From: an uncultured Clostridia bacterium
GTDB lineage: Bacteria; Bacillota; Clostridia; Peptostreptococcales; Anaerovoracaceae
Assembly: GCA_946541285.1 (NCBI GenBank)
Contig: CAMNJG010000027.1
Coordinates: forward strand, 1-12,486
Length of the DNA: 12,486 nt
Direction: 5' to 3'
Shown: positions 1-7,794 of the stretch, piece after piece
Layout of the letters: each line of letters starts with the position of its first letter
Numbering within the stretch: position 1 is the first letter of the stretch
Notes under the pieces: generated by a model
Databases searched by the model: none
Seen by the model: the letters and a program-made list of their open reading frames with translations, nothing else
Told to the model about the DNA's origin: nothing
Translations under genes and position numbers: made by a program

Positions 1-47
1 GTGAAAAGGTCCCGGCCTGTGACAGGGACAGTCAGGGAGAAATCGCG

Positions 48-470
48 ATGGTGGTCAGAACAAAAAGTACAGAGGAAACAGCGGCACTGGGCGCGCGTTT
101 CGCGGAGACACTGGTTCCCGGCGATGTGGTCTGCCTGCTGGGCGATCTGGGTACCGGAAAAACGGCTTTTACAAAAGCGGTGGCCGCGGGTCTCGGGGTC
201 ACGGAAGAGATCACCAGTCCGACCTTCAATATTGTCAATGTGTATACATCGGGACGGATGCCGCTGTATCATTTTGACGTGTACCGGCTGTCCGGCGCGG
301 ATGAGCTGTATGCTACCGGCGCGGATGAGTATTTCCACGGCGCGGGAGTCTGTATGATTGAGTGGGCCGAACTGGTGGAGGAAGCAATCCCGGATCACAG
401 CCTCCTGGTGGAGATTGAATACGGAGATAATGAAAATGAAAGGATTTTCCAGATCTCCCGGATTGAGTAG
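48..470 (+). CDS. tsaE: TsaE, tRNA t6A37 biosynthesis ATPase
   Basis: This is a small P-loop ATPase that works with TsaB and TsaD in the cytoplasm to load threonylcarbamoyl onto A37 of ANN-decoding tRNAs. The 140-residue length is usual for the family. Visible motifs are the Walker A loop GDLGTGKT (residues 32-39), the switch-like SPTFNIVNVY (57-66), HFDVYRL (75-81) and the acidic IEWAE (104-108), which fits the family's Walker-B-like position. The ATG at 48 follows GGGAGA with a suitable gap and begins where TsaE proteins normally begin. The frame stays open to the window edge but has no upstream ATG, GTG or TTG in view, so an upstream start outside the window is possible but unlikely. It is followed 62 nt later by tsaB-rimI on the same strand. 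Confidence 0.95.
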   Translation: MVVRTKSTEETAALGARFAETLVPGDVVCLLGDLGTGKTAFTKAVAAGLGVTEEITSPTFNIVNVYTSGRMPLYHFDVYRLSGADELYATGADEYFHGAGVCMIEWAELVEEAIPDHSLLVEIEYGDNENERIFQISRIE

Positions 471-476
471 AAGCAG

Positions 477-513
477 ATGCCGCGTTGACATTGTGTTGAT
501 GCGGCATATTTTT
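477..513 (+). terminator. Hairpin plus T-run between tsaE and tsaB-rimI
   Basis: A perfect 7-bp inverted repeat, ATGCCGC (477-483) and GCGGCAT (501-507), encloses 17 nt and is followed by ATTTTT. This looks like a modest intrinsic terminator or attenuator inside the gene cluster. The T-run is short and the loop large, so it may be leaky. Confidence 0.4.
485..512 (+). promoter_or_regulatory. Possible internal promoter for tsaB-rimI
   Basis: TTGACA (485-490) lies 16 nt before TATTTT (507-512), with an ATG 20 nt further on. The -35 is perfect and the -10 matches four of six consensus positions. It overlaps the hairpin at 477-513: the -35 box sits in the loop and the -10 in the T-run. Confidence 0.35.
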
Positions 514-532
514 CAGGGAACAGGATGGAAAG

Positions 533-1840
533 ATGATAGTACTGGCAATTGATACCGCCGGAGAAACAGCCTCTGTAGCGGTGTCTGACAGAGATGGACA
601 GATTTATGAAGTCACGAATACGGATTCGCTGGATCACCTCCGGAGCATGATCCCGATGACAGCCTCTTTACTGTCGGAGCATGGCATTGATAAAAAGGAA
701 CTGGAGGCGGTAGCGGTGTCAGCGGGACCGGGGTCTTTTACCGGGATCCGGATCGGGATGGCAGCAGCCAGGACGCTGGCCCAGGTGCTGGAGATCCCGG
801 TGGCACCGGTAATGACACTGGATGCGTACCTGTATCACGATTATGACGCGGAGGGACCGTTCCTTCTGTGTCCGATGACGGACGCGCGCCGTGGCAATGT
901 TTTCGCGGCAGTGTATGAGATGCCGGAGCGGCGGAAACTTGTTCCGGAAGGGCTTTATCCGCTGGAAGCACTGATCAGGCGCTTACCCGCGGACAGGCCG
1001 GTGATCTTTACGGGAAGCGGAGCCGCCAGTTATGCGGACAGAATTCAGGAAGAAATGAAGACGTTCCTCCCGTCAGCCGAAGTCAGGGACCGGCAGCCAG
1101 TGCAGGCTGCCGCGGGGGCTGCTGAGGAGGCGGAGCGGATTGAAAACACAGCCGGAGTCCTTCCGGATTACAGGATCCTGACAGAATGCCACCATGCTGC
1201 CACCATTCTCAAATGCGCGGAAGCCCGGAAGGCTTTTGTAAATTATGCGGAAGCGGAACCGGTATATCTCAGAAAATCTGAGGCGGAAATCAAGCGGAAG
1301 GAAGGTAAACTGGGACTGCGCGCCCGGAAACGACAGGAAACCGAACGACAGAAAATCCTGGAAATGCCTCCTGCGGAAGAGGTTCTGCAGTATCGTGTTC
1401 TGACGGAAAACGATGTGGCAGCTCTGGCCGAACTGGACGCGCTCTGTTTCGGGAAAGCCTGGAAAGAAGACGCGTTCCGGGGCGATCTGTGTGGAAGCAG
1501 GGCCGCGTATTATGAAGGCGCTTTCAGCAGCGAAGGAAAACTGATCGGTTTTGCCGGCGGGGTCAGCCTGCTGGAAGAAGGGGAAATCAACCGGGTGGCA
1601 TCGCATCCGCTGTACAGGAACCGGGGGATTGCCGGAAAATGCCTGAAACGAGTCCTTGACAGGATGACGGAAAAGGATGTGAGGAGCGTTTTCCTGGAAG
1701 TCCGGGAGGCCAACCGCAGTGCCATCACATTATATAAAAACAGCGGATTCCGCGTGATTTCCAAACGAAAGAACTATTATCAGGAAACAGGGGAAAACGC
1801 GCTGATTATGCAGTGGACAGGAGAGGAGCGTCCGGAATGA
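533..1840 (+). CDS. tsaB-rimI: TsaB-RimI fusion: t6A subunit joined to protein N-acetyltransferase
   Basis: Two proteins are joined in one 435-residue frame. Residues 1 to about 250 are TsaB, the inactive ASKHA-fold partner of TsaD: the start MIVLAIDTAG, the family motif GPGSFTGIRIG (65-75) and the closing PVYLRKSEAE (243-252). A basic linker of about 35 residues follows. Residues 285-428 are a GNAT domain of RimI type, which acetylates N-terminal amines such as that of ribosomal protein S18: acetyl-CoA loop R362-x-x-G365-x-A367, LEVREANRSAITLYKNSGF (388-406) with E389 and Y401 aligning with the catalytic Glu103 and Tyr115 known from enteric RimI, and the terminal NYYQETGENALIMQ. The ATG at 533 is preceded by AGGA at about 8 nt. 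The stop overlaps the tsaD start as ATGA. Such fusions are known in Firmicutes and here no frameshift is needed to explain it. Confidence 0.93.
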   Translation: MIVLAIDTAGETASVAVSDRDGQIYEVTNTDSLDHLRSMIPMTASLLSEHGIDKKELEAVAVSAGPGSFTGIRIGMAAARTLAQVLEIPVAPVMTLDAYLYHDYDAEGPFLLCPMTDARRGNVFAAVYEMPERRKLVPEGLYPLEALIRRLPADRPVIFTGSGAASYADRIQEEMKTFLPSAEVRDRQPVQAAAGAAEEAERIENTAGVLPDYRILTECHHAATILKCAEARKAFVNYAEAEPVYLRKSEAEIKRKEGKLGLRARKRQETERQKILEMPPAEEVLQYRVLTENDVAALAELDALCFGKAWKEDAFRGDLCGSRAAYYEGAFSSEGKLIGFAGGVSLLEEGEINRVASHPLYRNRGIAGKCLKRVLDRMTEKDVRSVFLEVREANRSAITLYKNSGFRVISKRKNYYQETGENALIMQWTGEERPE

Positions 1841-2868
1841 AACAGGGGAAAATGATCGTTCTCGGCATTGAGAGCAGCTGTGACGATACTTCTGCCGCAG
1901 TGACCGCGGATGGACGGGAACTGCTGTCACTGTCGATTTCTTCCCAGATCGATATCCATACACTTTACGGCGGCGTCGTCCCGGAGATCGCCTCCCGGAA
2001 TCATCTGAAAAATATCAATACGGTGATTCAGCAGGCAGTGGATGAAGCGGGAATCGAGTACGCGGACATTGACCTGATCGGCGTTACCTGCGGGCCGGGA
2101 CTGATCGGAGCCCTGCTGGTCGGCGTTTCCGCCGCGAAAGCGCTGGCTTACGCGCTGGATAAACCGATTGTCGGCGTTCATCATCTGCAGGGACATATCG
2201 CGGCCAACTATATCCAGGCACCGGAGCTGCAGCCACCGTTTACCGCAGTGGTGGCTTCCGGCGGCAATACGGATATCATCGATGTCCGGGGCTATAACGA
2301 CCTGGTCATGCTGGGCCAGACCCGGGATGACGCAGCGGGTGAAGCGATGGACAAAGTCGCCAGGGTGATGGGGATCGGATATCCCGGAGGGCCGGTCATC
2401 GACCGCCTGGCCAGAGACGGCAATCCGGAGGCGATTGACTTTAAACGTGTCATGCTGGAAAAAGGCAGCTACGATTTCAGTTTCAGCGGACTCAAAACAC
2501 AGGTAATCAATTATGTCAATCATGAGCGGATGATGGGCCGGGAGATCCCGAAGGAGGATCTGGCCGCCTCGTTCCAGCAGGCGATTATGGAAGTCATCGT
2601 GAGCAAGGCGCTGGAAGCGGCAGAAGAGTATGGTCGTAATCGGATCGCGCTGGCGGGCGGCGTGGCGTCCAATTCCCTGCTGCGACGGATGATGGAGGAG
2701 GCCTGTCGGCAGCGCGGCCTGGAGTATTATCGTCCGGAGCCGGTGCTGTGCACGGATAATGCCGCCATGATTGCCTGTGCCGCGTACTACAAAGCACAGG
2801 AAGGGCTGTTCAGTGACCTGTCCCTGGACGCGTATCCGGTGCTGGATCTGCGCTGGGGGATGGAGTAA
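1837..2868 (+). CDS. tsaD: TsaD, tRNA N6-threonylcarbamoyladenosine transferase
   Basis: This is the catalytic subunit that transfers threonylcarbamoyl from its AMP adduct to A37 of tRNA, in complex with TsaB and TsaE. The 343 residues are full length. Motifs in order: GIESSCDDT (10-18), the metal-binding H116-x3-H120 in HHLQGHIAAN, SGGNT (141-145, with Asn where many bacteria have His, as in archaeal Kae1), DDAAGEAMDKVAR (164-176), FSFSGLKT (214-221), AGGVASNSLLR (273-283) and the distal metal ligand D307 in CTDNAAM. The frame is open further up to an ATG at 1813, but the ATG at 1837 is preferred: AGGAG ends 8 nt before it, it overlaps the upstream stop by ATGA, and the protein then begins as family members do. 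Translational coupling to tsaB-rimI is likely. The threonylcarbamoyl-AMP synthase gene (tsaC) is not in this window. Confidence 0.96.
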   Translation: MKQGKMIVLGIESSCDDTSAAVTADGRELLSLSISSQIDIHTLYGGVVPEIASRNHLKNINTVIQQAVDEAGIEYADIDLIGVTCGPGLIGALLVGVSAAKALAYALDKPIVGVHHLQGHIAANYIQAPELQPPFTAVVASGGNTDIIDVRGYNDLVMLGQTRDDAAGEAMDKVARVMGIGYPGGPVIDRLARDGNPEAIDFKRVMLEKGSYDFSFSGLKTQVINYVNHERMMGREIPKEDLAASFQQAIMEVIVSKALEAAEEYGRNRIALAGGVASNSLLRRMMEEACRQRGLEYYRPEPVLCTDNAAMIACAAYYKAQEGLFSDLSLDAYPVLDLRWGME

Positions 2869-2897
2869 AATGAAAATACAGTCAGGTTTTTCTGTCA

Positions 2898-2925
2898 TTG
2901 ACTTCTTCCCTGATATCAGTATAAT
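2898..2925 (+). promoter_or_regulatory. Strong sigma-70/SigA-type promoter of the flavodiiron gene
   Basis: TTGACT (2898-2903), a 16-nt spacer and a perfect TATAAT (2920-2925). The start of transcription would fall near 2932, inside the inverted repeat at 2932-2948. No terminator is seen between tsaD and this promoter, so some read-through from the tsa genes is possible. Confidence 0.8.
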
Positions 2926-2931
2926 GACCGT

Positions 2932-2948
2932 ATTAGAATAATTCTAAT
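2932..2948. promoter_or_regulatory. PerR/Fur-type operator
   Basis: A perfect inverted repeat, ATTAGAAT-A-ATTCTAAT. Its inner 15 bp, TTAGAATAATTCTAA, has the 7-1-7 layout of the PerR box (consensus TTATAATNATTATAA), differing at one symmetric position per arm. It covers the expected start site just downstream of the -10 box, where a bound repressor would block initiation. Assignment to PerR rather than another Fur-family protein is inference from the motif and the oxygen-defence gene it controls. Confidence 0.7.
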
Positions 2949-2986
2949 GTTTTAACAGATGGTTTCCTGAAAGGAGGACGATCTTT

Positions 2987-5533
2987 ATGAAAAGTCTGCA
3001 GTTGAGAAACAATCTCTGGTGGAACGGTGTCCTGGATCCGGATATCCGGATTTCAGATATCATTATCAGAACAGAGAAAGGGACGACGTATAATTCCTAT
3101 GTCCTGAAAGGCAGTAAAAAGACAGCGATCTTTGAAACTGCCAAATTCAAATTCTGGGATGAATTCAAAGAAGCGCTGGATGAGGTCGTCGATGTGAAGG
3201 ATATTGATTATCTCATCATGAATCATACCGAGCCGGATCACGCCGGGAGTATCCAGAAGCTGATCGAGCTGAATCCGCGGCTGACAGTGGTGGCATCCGC
3301 GACGGCGCATGATTTTCTGCCGAATATCCTCAATACGGATTACAACGCGATGATCGTGGGAGACGACGATACTCTTTCCCTTGGGGATATCACTCTCCGC
3401 TTCATGATCCTGCCGAACCTGCACTGGCCGGATACCATGCTGACCTATGATGAAAAAGACCGGATCCTCTTTACCTGCGATGTGTTTGGTTCCCATTACT
3501 GTGAACCGCAGATTCTCCGCAGCAGGGTCCAGGATGTGGCATCCTATGAGAAATACACGAAATATTATTTCGATATGATCATCGGACCTTTTAAAGATCC
3601 ATATATGATCGACGCGCTGAAGCGGGTAAAAGATCTGCCGATTGAGCTGATCTGCTGCGGACACGGACCGGTACTGGATACCGCGTTTGACCGTCTGTTC
3701 GCGCTGTACCGCGAATGGTGCGGTGTCAATGAAGCGCTGGAGCCGCTGAACCCGGCAGGGCCGGAGAAACTGGTCGTCATTCCGTATGTCAGCGCTTACG
3801 GCTATACAGGCAGGCTGGCGCAGCAGATCCGGAAGGGCCTCGAAGACGCGGGCAAAGGACAGATCCGGGTCCGGATGTACGATGTCATCCATGATGATGT
3901 ATCACAGCTCGCCGCGGATCTGGCAGTCTGTGACGGTCTGATGGTCGGGACACCGACGATTATCGGTGACGCGCTGGGTCCGATCTGGGATGTGCTGTCC
4001 GGCATGTTCCCACCGGTACACGGCGGCAAACTGGCCGCGGCTTTCGGCAGTTACGGCTGGAGTGGGGAGGGCGTCCCGCATGTAGTGGAACGTCTCCGCC
4101 AGCTTCGGATGAATGTCATGGACGACGGCTTCCGGGTCAGACTGCAGCCGGGTGAAGTACAGGAACTGGACGCGTATGAATACGGTTTCCGTTTCGGATG
4201 TAAGCTGCTGAACAAAAAGCCGTCCGGTACCGTGACCGGAAGCTCCGGACTGGTCAAGTGCCTGGTCTGCGGCGCGGTCTTTGCGGAAGATGAGGCAGGC
4301 GGTGCCTGTCCGGTCTGCGGCGCGGGCCCGGATAAGTGGGTACCGGCAGCGGATACTTCCACGGATTTCCGGAAGGATACGGAGGAATCTTTCCTGATTA
4401 TCGGCGGCGGTCCGGCGGCGTATTACTCCGCGGCAGCCATCCGGGAACGGAACGCGACCGCGAAGATCGGCATTATTTCCGATGAAAAACAGCTGCCGTA
4501 CAACCGGCCGATGCTGACCAAGGCGCTGCTGTCGGAAATGGACAGTGGACAGCTGGCGATCGCCGGTCCGGAGTGGTTTGAGGAAAACAATGTCCTGCTG
4601 CATTACGCGAAAGTCACGGCGATTGACACAGCAGCAAAGACTGTTTCCTGCGGAGGTCAGAGCTTCCACTATGACAAGCTGATCTACGCGACCGGCGCGC
4701 ACTGCTTCGTGCCGCCGATTCCTGGCGCGGACCAGGATCATGTCGTATCGATCCGGAATATCGCGGACGCGGAAAAAGTCCAGTCCATGCTGGACGGTGT
4801 CCGCCAGGCCGTGATCATCGGTGGAGGTGTCATGGGCCTGGAAGCAGGATGGGAACTGCGGAAGAACGGCATCGATGTCACGGTCATGGAAGGCGCGCCG
4901 GGCCTGCTGCCGAAGCAGCTGGATGATCCGGCTTCCGAGCTTCTGGAAGAAATCGCAAACGACGCGGGACTGCATATTGTGACCAGTGCCAATACCGCGG
5001 AAATCACGGCTTCTTCCGTCATCCTGAAAGACGGCAGGGAGTTCCCGGCACAGCTGGTCATCATGTCCACCGGCATGAGGCCGAATACAAAGCTGGCCGA
5101 AGAAGCCGGGATCGCAGTGGATAAATTCGTGTCTGTCGACCTGCACATGCGGACCAGCGCGCCGGATGTATACGCGGTTGGCGACTGCTGCGCGGTCAAT
5201 GGCGCGCCGCAGGCCTTCTTTGCCCAGGCGCAGGAAAACGGCCGGATCGCCGGTGCCAACGCGGCGGGCGAAGATCTGGAATATATCCCGCTGGGCGCGT
5301 CCCTGTCCATCAACGCGATGAATACCAGCATTTTCGCGCTGGGTTCCAACGGTAAAGATTCCAGGGAGTATCGTACCGTAGAAGTGAAGGACAAAGTCCG
5401 CAGGCAGTACGAAAAGTACTACTTCCATAATGGCATGCTGGTCGGCGTCATTCTGATCGGAGATACTTCAAAGATGCCGGAAATGACAGAGCATGTCGCG
5501 GCCGGAGATTCTTTCGCGGAAGTATTCGGGTGA
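2987..5533 (+). CDS. Multidomain flavodiiron NADH:oxygen oxidoreductase
   Basis: This 848-residue cytosolic fusion probably reduces O2 to water (possibly also NO) with electrons from NADH. Domain order: (a) a metallo-beta-lactamase-like diiron domain, residues 1-250, with all expected ligands: H80-x-E82-x-D84-H85, H146, D165 and H226. (b) An FMN-binding flavodoxin domain, about 260-405 (YVSAYGYTGRLAQQI, then GTPT and GSYGWSGEG). (c) A short-spaced rubredoxin, C425-x2-C428 and C441-x2-C444 with 12 residues between pairs, as in rubrerythrin. (d) A pyridine-nucleotide-disulfide/NADH:rubredoxin reductase-like module, about 467-848, with FAD site GGGPAA (473-478), NAD site GGGVMG (612-617) and the FAD-binding VYAVGD (728-733). 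This matches the clostridial architecture described as class F, with the electron path NADH-FAD-Fe(Cys)4-FMN-diiron in one chain. The ATG follows AGGAGG by 9 nt. It is a single-gene transcript with its own promoter, PerR-like box and terminator. Confidence 0.95.
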   Translation: MKSLQLRNNLWWNGVLDPDIRISDIIIRTEKGTTYNSYVLKGSKKTAIFETAKFKFWDEFKEALDEVVDVKDIDYLIMNHTEPDHAGSIQKLIELNPRLTVVASATAHDFLPNILNTDYNAMIVGDDDTLSLGDITLRFMILPNLHWPDTMLTYDEKDRILFTCDVFGSHYCEPQILRSRVQDVASYEKYTKYYFDMIIGPFKDPYMIDALKRVKDLPIELICCGHGPVLDTAFDRLFALYREWCGVNEALEPLNPAGPEKLVVIPYVSAYGYTGRLAQQIRKGLEDAGKGQIRVRMYDVIHDDVSQLAADLAVCDGLMVGTPTIIGDALGPIWDVLSGMFPPVHGGKLAAAFGSYGWSGEGVPHVVERLRQLRMNVMDDGFRVRLQPGEVQELDAYEYGFRFGCKLLNKKPSGTVTGSSGLVKCLVCGAVFAEDEAGGACPVCGAGPDKWVPAADTSTDFRKDTEESFLIIGGGPAAYYSAAAIRERNATAKIGIISDEKQLPYNRPMLTKALLSEMDSGQLAIAGPEWFEENNVLLHYAKVTAIDTAAKTVSCGGQSFHYDKLIYATGAHCFVPPIPGADQDHVVSIRNIADAEKVQSMLDGVRQAVIIGGGVMGLEAGWELRKNGIDVTVMEGAPGLLPKQLDDPASELLEEIANDAGLHIVTSANTAEITASSVILKDGREFPAQLVIMSTGMRPNTKLAEEAGIAVDKFVSVDLHMRTSAPDVYAVGDCCAVNGAPQAFFAQAQENGRIAGANAAGEDLEYIPLGASLSINAMNTSIFALGSNGKDSREYRTVEVKDKVRRQYEKYYFHNGMLVGVILIGDTSKMPEMTEHVAAGDSFAEVFG

Positions 5534-5635
5534 TTTGCAGTCAGGCTCCGTTCAGGCGGACTGCGGAGGAAGCTGGACAGTGATCTCATAACTTTCATCT
5601 GTATATGTGTCAGCATGATCAGATAGTACAGTAAA

Positions 5636-5690
5636 AAATCCCGCGCAGCCGGCACCGGATCAAACGTGCCTGCTTCGCGGGATTTCTGTT
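5636..5690. terminator. Bidirectional terminator between convergent genes
   Basis: A perfect 10-bp stem, AAATCCCGCG (5636-5645) with CGCGGGATTT (5676-5685), has a further inner pairing GGCAC/GTGCC. On the plus strand it is followed by T-rich sequence; on the minus strand it ends in a run of six T. It serves the flavodiiron gene and the converging membrane-protein gene. Confidence 0.85.
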
Positions 5691-5726
5691 TTCTGTTTGT
5701 TTGTACGGTACGCTGTCCTTCGCGGA

Positions 5727-7730
5727 TCATCCGGTCTTCGGTTTTCGGATCCTGCCGGAGTAACAGATGATGATGAAAATGTAGACCGGGAGCAGATAAT
5801 ATTCCGCCAGTCCATAGCGTTGCCAGTAATAGTACGGTGAGGCCAGCAGGAGCGTGATGAAAAGGCCTACAGACGGCATCAGCGCGGCCATGGCGCTCCA
5901 TTCTTTCCGGATGATGGTGATCAGCAGCGCGAAAAGCATGATCCAGCTCACGGTTCCCAGACCGGCAATGGTACCCTTGCAGTCAAAAAGCAGCCGGGGA
6001 CCGGCTTTCAGGTGGTGTCCCTTTCCTCCGTACACGGTCTGGATCTTATCATTCAGCTGGTCGTCGAAAGGCAGGTCGTTCAGGTTGCCTTTGATGATGT
6101 TGGCGCCGTCCCAGAAAAGATTCCACTGGTTCGGCATCCAGTAGCCGAAAGTGAGCAGTTCCCAGCCCTGCAGGTAGTTCCGCGGATTTTTCAGGCCCAT
6201 GGAAATCCAGGTACGGAAAAACTCGCCCATATGTTTGTTCAGATATTCGTCATTGAAGTCATCGTCCCATTTCAGCAGATCCACGACACAGGGACGGTAT
6301 TTCTTTTTATATTCCTTCAGCGGCATCAGATGATTCATGAATTCCTTATCTTCTTCGGAAAGGTTTCCGGACAGCGCGACGGTCCGGGCCATCTGGTTCA
6401 TCATGATTCCTACGCGCTCAATGTTTTCGGTTGGTTTGACACCTGCGGATTCATAAATCGGACCGGTGATCATCGAACAGAGGATCATGGCCAGCAGTCC
6501 GCCGGCGACTGCTTCCCGGAGACCGGAAAGACGACGGCGTTTTTTACCGGCAGACAGCCAGAGCAGGAAGAAGACGATGACGCAGAATATGGTGATATAG
6601 ATGCCATTGTTTCTGGTCATGCAGATCAGCAGGAGCAGGAGCGTTGTTTTCAGGAAAAAGATCCAGTCGATGTGGAAAACATGCGCCCTTTTTTCTTTTT
6701 CGCTGAGTCCCGGAGGACTGATATGATCCACCAGAAGCAGTGTCCATAACAGAATGGCGGCGGAAAATACCGGATCCTTCCACATGGCGATACTGATCTG
6801 CGCGAAAAACGGCGTCAGCCCGAAAAAAAGTGTCAGCAGGACACAGATCTGCCAGGGAACGCCGCGGCGCCCAAGCCACTGGATCGTCCTTGCCAGCGCG
6901 TAGGAAAGGAACAGCATCTGGAACAGGGAGTAAATGGCGCAGCCGAAGGTCAGGCTCCCGAACAGATCACCGATATTCAGGCACAGCTTGATGAAAAGCG
7001 TGTACATGACTGGATAATGATTGCTGTAATCTTCCAGTCCCAGTGCCTGCCGGATGGAGGAACAGGAGTCTCCCAGGATGAATCCCGGATAGTAGGAAAT
7101 GAAATACGGCAGCCAGCACAGGAACAGACAGGCCATCGGCATGAGGAGCGAACGGTGGCGGGACAGGAATCCCCGGGTATTCGCCGTACTTTCTGCTTTC
7201 CATTTCCGGGAAAACAGGGCTCCACTGCGTTTGGACGCTTTCTTTTTTTTCTGTGGCTGTCCGTTTCGGGCAGTTCCGGGGGAAACAGAATCGGGCTGCC
7301 GCCGGAGCTGCAGGATATGATTCAGACGCTGGATCGGCGGGATGGACAACCGGATCAGGTAATAGGTGCAGATCGCCAGGATCACGATGGCCACCGCGTC
7401 CCGGAAGCGGAAGTATCCGAAAAAGTTTTCCTTGACCAGGCCGGTATAGAGTTCCCCGGTGATCCTCAGTAACGCGCCCTGAATGCAGGCGACAGAGAAT
7501 ATGGCAGAGAAGACGGCAATCCCGGTTTTCCGGTATTTCGTGGTGGGCGGCAGTTTTCTGGTGTAGACGAACAGATAGAGAAGAGTCATTACCGCGCAGG
7601 TCGTGGAGCCGCCTGGCAGACGCAGTCCGTAGATGGAGCTGACTGCAGAAAAGACGGCTGCAGCAGTAATGAGGAGCAGCCGTTTGATATTTTTTTTACC
7701 GGGCGTTCCGCCCATCAGTTTTTTTTCCAT
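5727..7730 (-). CDS. Large polytopic membrane protein, DUF6020-like (possible GT-C glycosyltransferase)
   Basis: This 667-residue integral membrane protein has many hydrophobic spans: about 17-34, 44-56, 70-90, 112-128, 197-212, 260-280, 293-310, 320-335, 356-370, 376-393, 405-423, 590-607, 615-631 and 641-656. A Lys/Arg-rich cytoplasmic linker lies at 155-193 (KKKKASKR) and a long soluble loop at about 425-585. The block LPYFISYYPGFILGDS (207-222), with D221 after a membrane span, followed by SNHYPVMYTLF (236-246), resembles DUF6020 proteins and recalls the acidic loop of GT-C enzymes using polyprenyl-linked sugars; that function is inference. I choose the ATG at 7730, with AGGA 7 nt before it. 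A GTG start 30 nt further out lacks a good ribosome site. It lies 64 nt downstream of the glycosyltransferase gene and is probably in its operon. The family name is from recognition, not a search. Confidence 0.7.
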   Translation of the reverse strand: MEKKLMGGTPGKKNIKRLLLITAAAVFSAVSSIYGLRLPGGSTTCAVMTLLYLFVYTRKLPPTTKYRKTGIAVFSAIFSVACIQGALLRITGELYTGLVKENFFGYFRFRDAVAIVILAICTYYLIRLSIPPIQRLNHILQLRRQPDSVSPGTARNGQPQKKKKASKRSGALFSRKWKAESTANTRGFLSRHRSLLMPMACLFLCWLPYFISYYPGFILGDSCSSIRQALGLEDYSNHYPVMYTLFIKLCLNIGDLFGSLTFGCAIYSLFQMLFLSYALARTIQWLGRRGVPWQICVLLTLFFGLTPFFAQISIAMWKDPVFSAAILLWTLLLVDHISPPGLSEKEKRAHVFHIDWIFFLKTTLLLLLICMTRNNGIYITIFCVIVFFLLWLSAGKKRRRLSGLREAVAGGLLAMILCSMITGPIYESAGVKPTENIERVGIMMNQMARTVALSGNLSEEDKEFMNHLMPLKEYKKKYRPCVVDLLKWDDDFNDEYLNKHMGEFFRTWISMGLKNPRNYLQGWELLTFGYWMPNQWNLFWDGANIIKGNLNDLPFDDQLNDKIQTVYGGKGHHLKAGPRLLFDCKGTIAGLGTVSWIMLFALLITIIRKEWSAMAALMPSVGLFITLLLASPYYYWQRYGLAEYYLLPVYIFIIICYSGRIRKPKTG

Positions 7731-7794
7731 AGAAGGTTCCTGTGATGATGAAACTGACACAGACTGGTACCGGAGGCAGAGGACATGAAAATTT

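Noticed and set aside
1813..1836. Earlier tsaD start at ATG 1813
   Set aside because: The eight extra residues are not typical of TsaD, and the ATG at 1837 has a proper AGGAG and the ATGA overlap.
1927..2898. 323-codon minus-strand frame opposite tsaD
   Set aside because: Shadow of tsaD: no family motif, no plausible ribosome site, and tsaD is fully conserved on the other strand.
3036..3051. Perfect 16-bp palindrome ATCCGGATATCCGGAT inside the flavodiiron gene
   Set aside because: It encodes conserved-region residues with the favoured codons GAT, CCG and CGG, which makes chance palindromes likely. It lies 85 nt or more after the promoter with no sign of operator function.
3902..5428. Long open frame (508 codons) on the minus strand inside the flavodiiron gene
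   Set aside because: It is the antisense of a gene with every expected motif, has no recognisable domain, and its length follows from the GC-rich codons of the plus strand.
5537..5564. Inverted repeat GCAGTC/GACTGC just after the flavodiiron stop
   Set aside because: No T-run follows and the inner part pairs poorly; the strong terminator at 5636-5685 explains termination.
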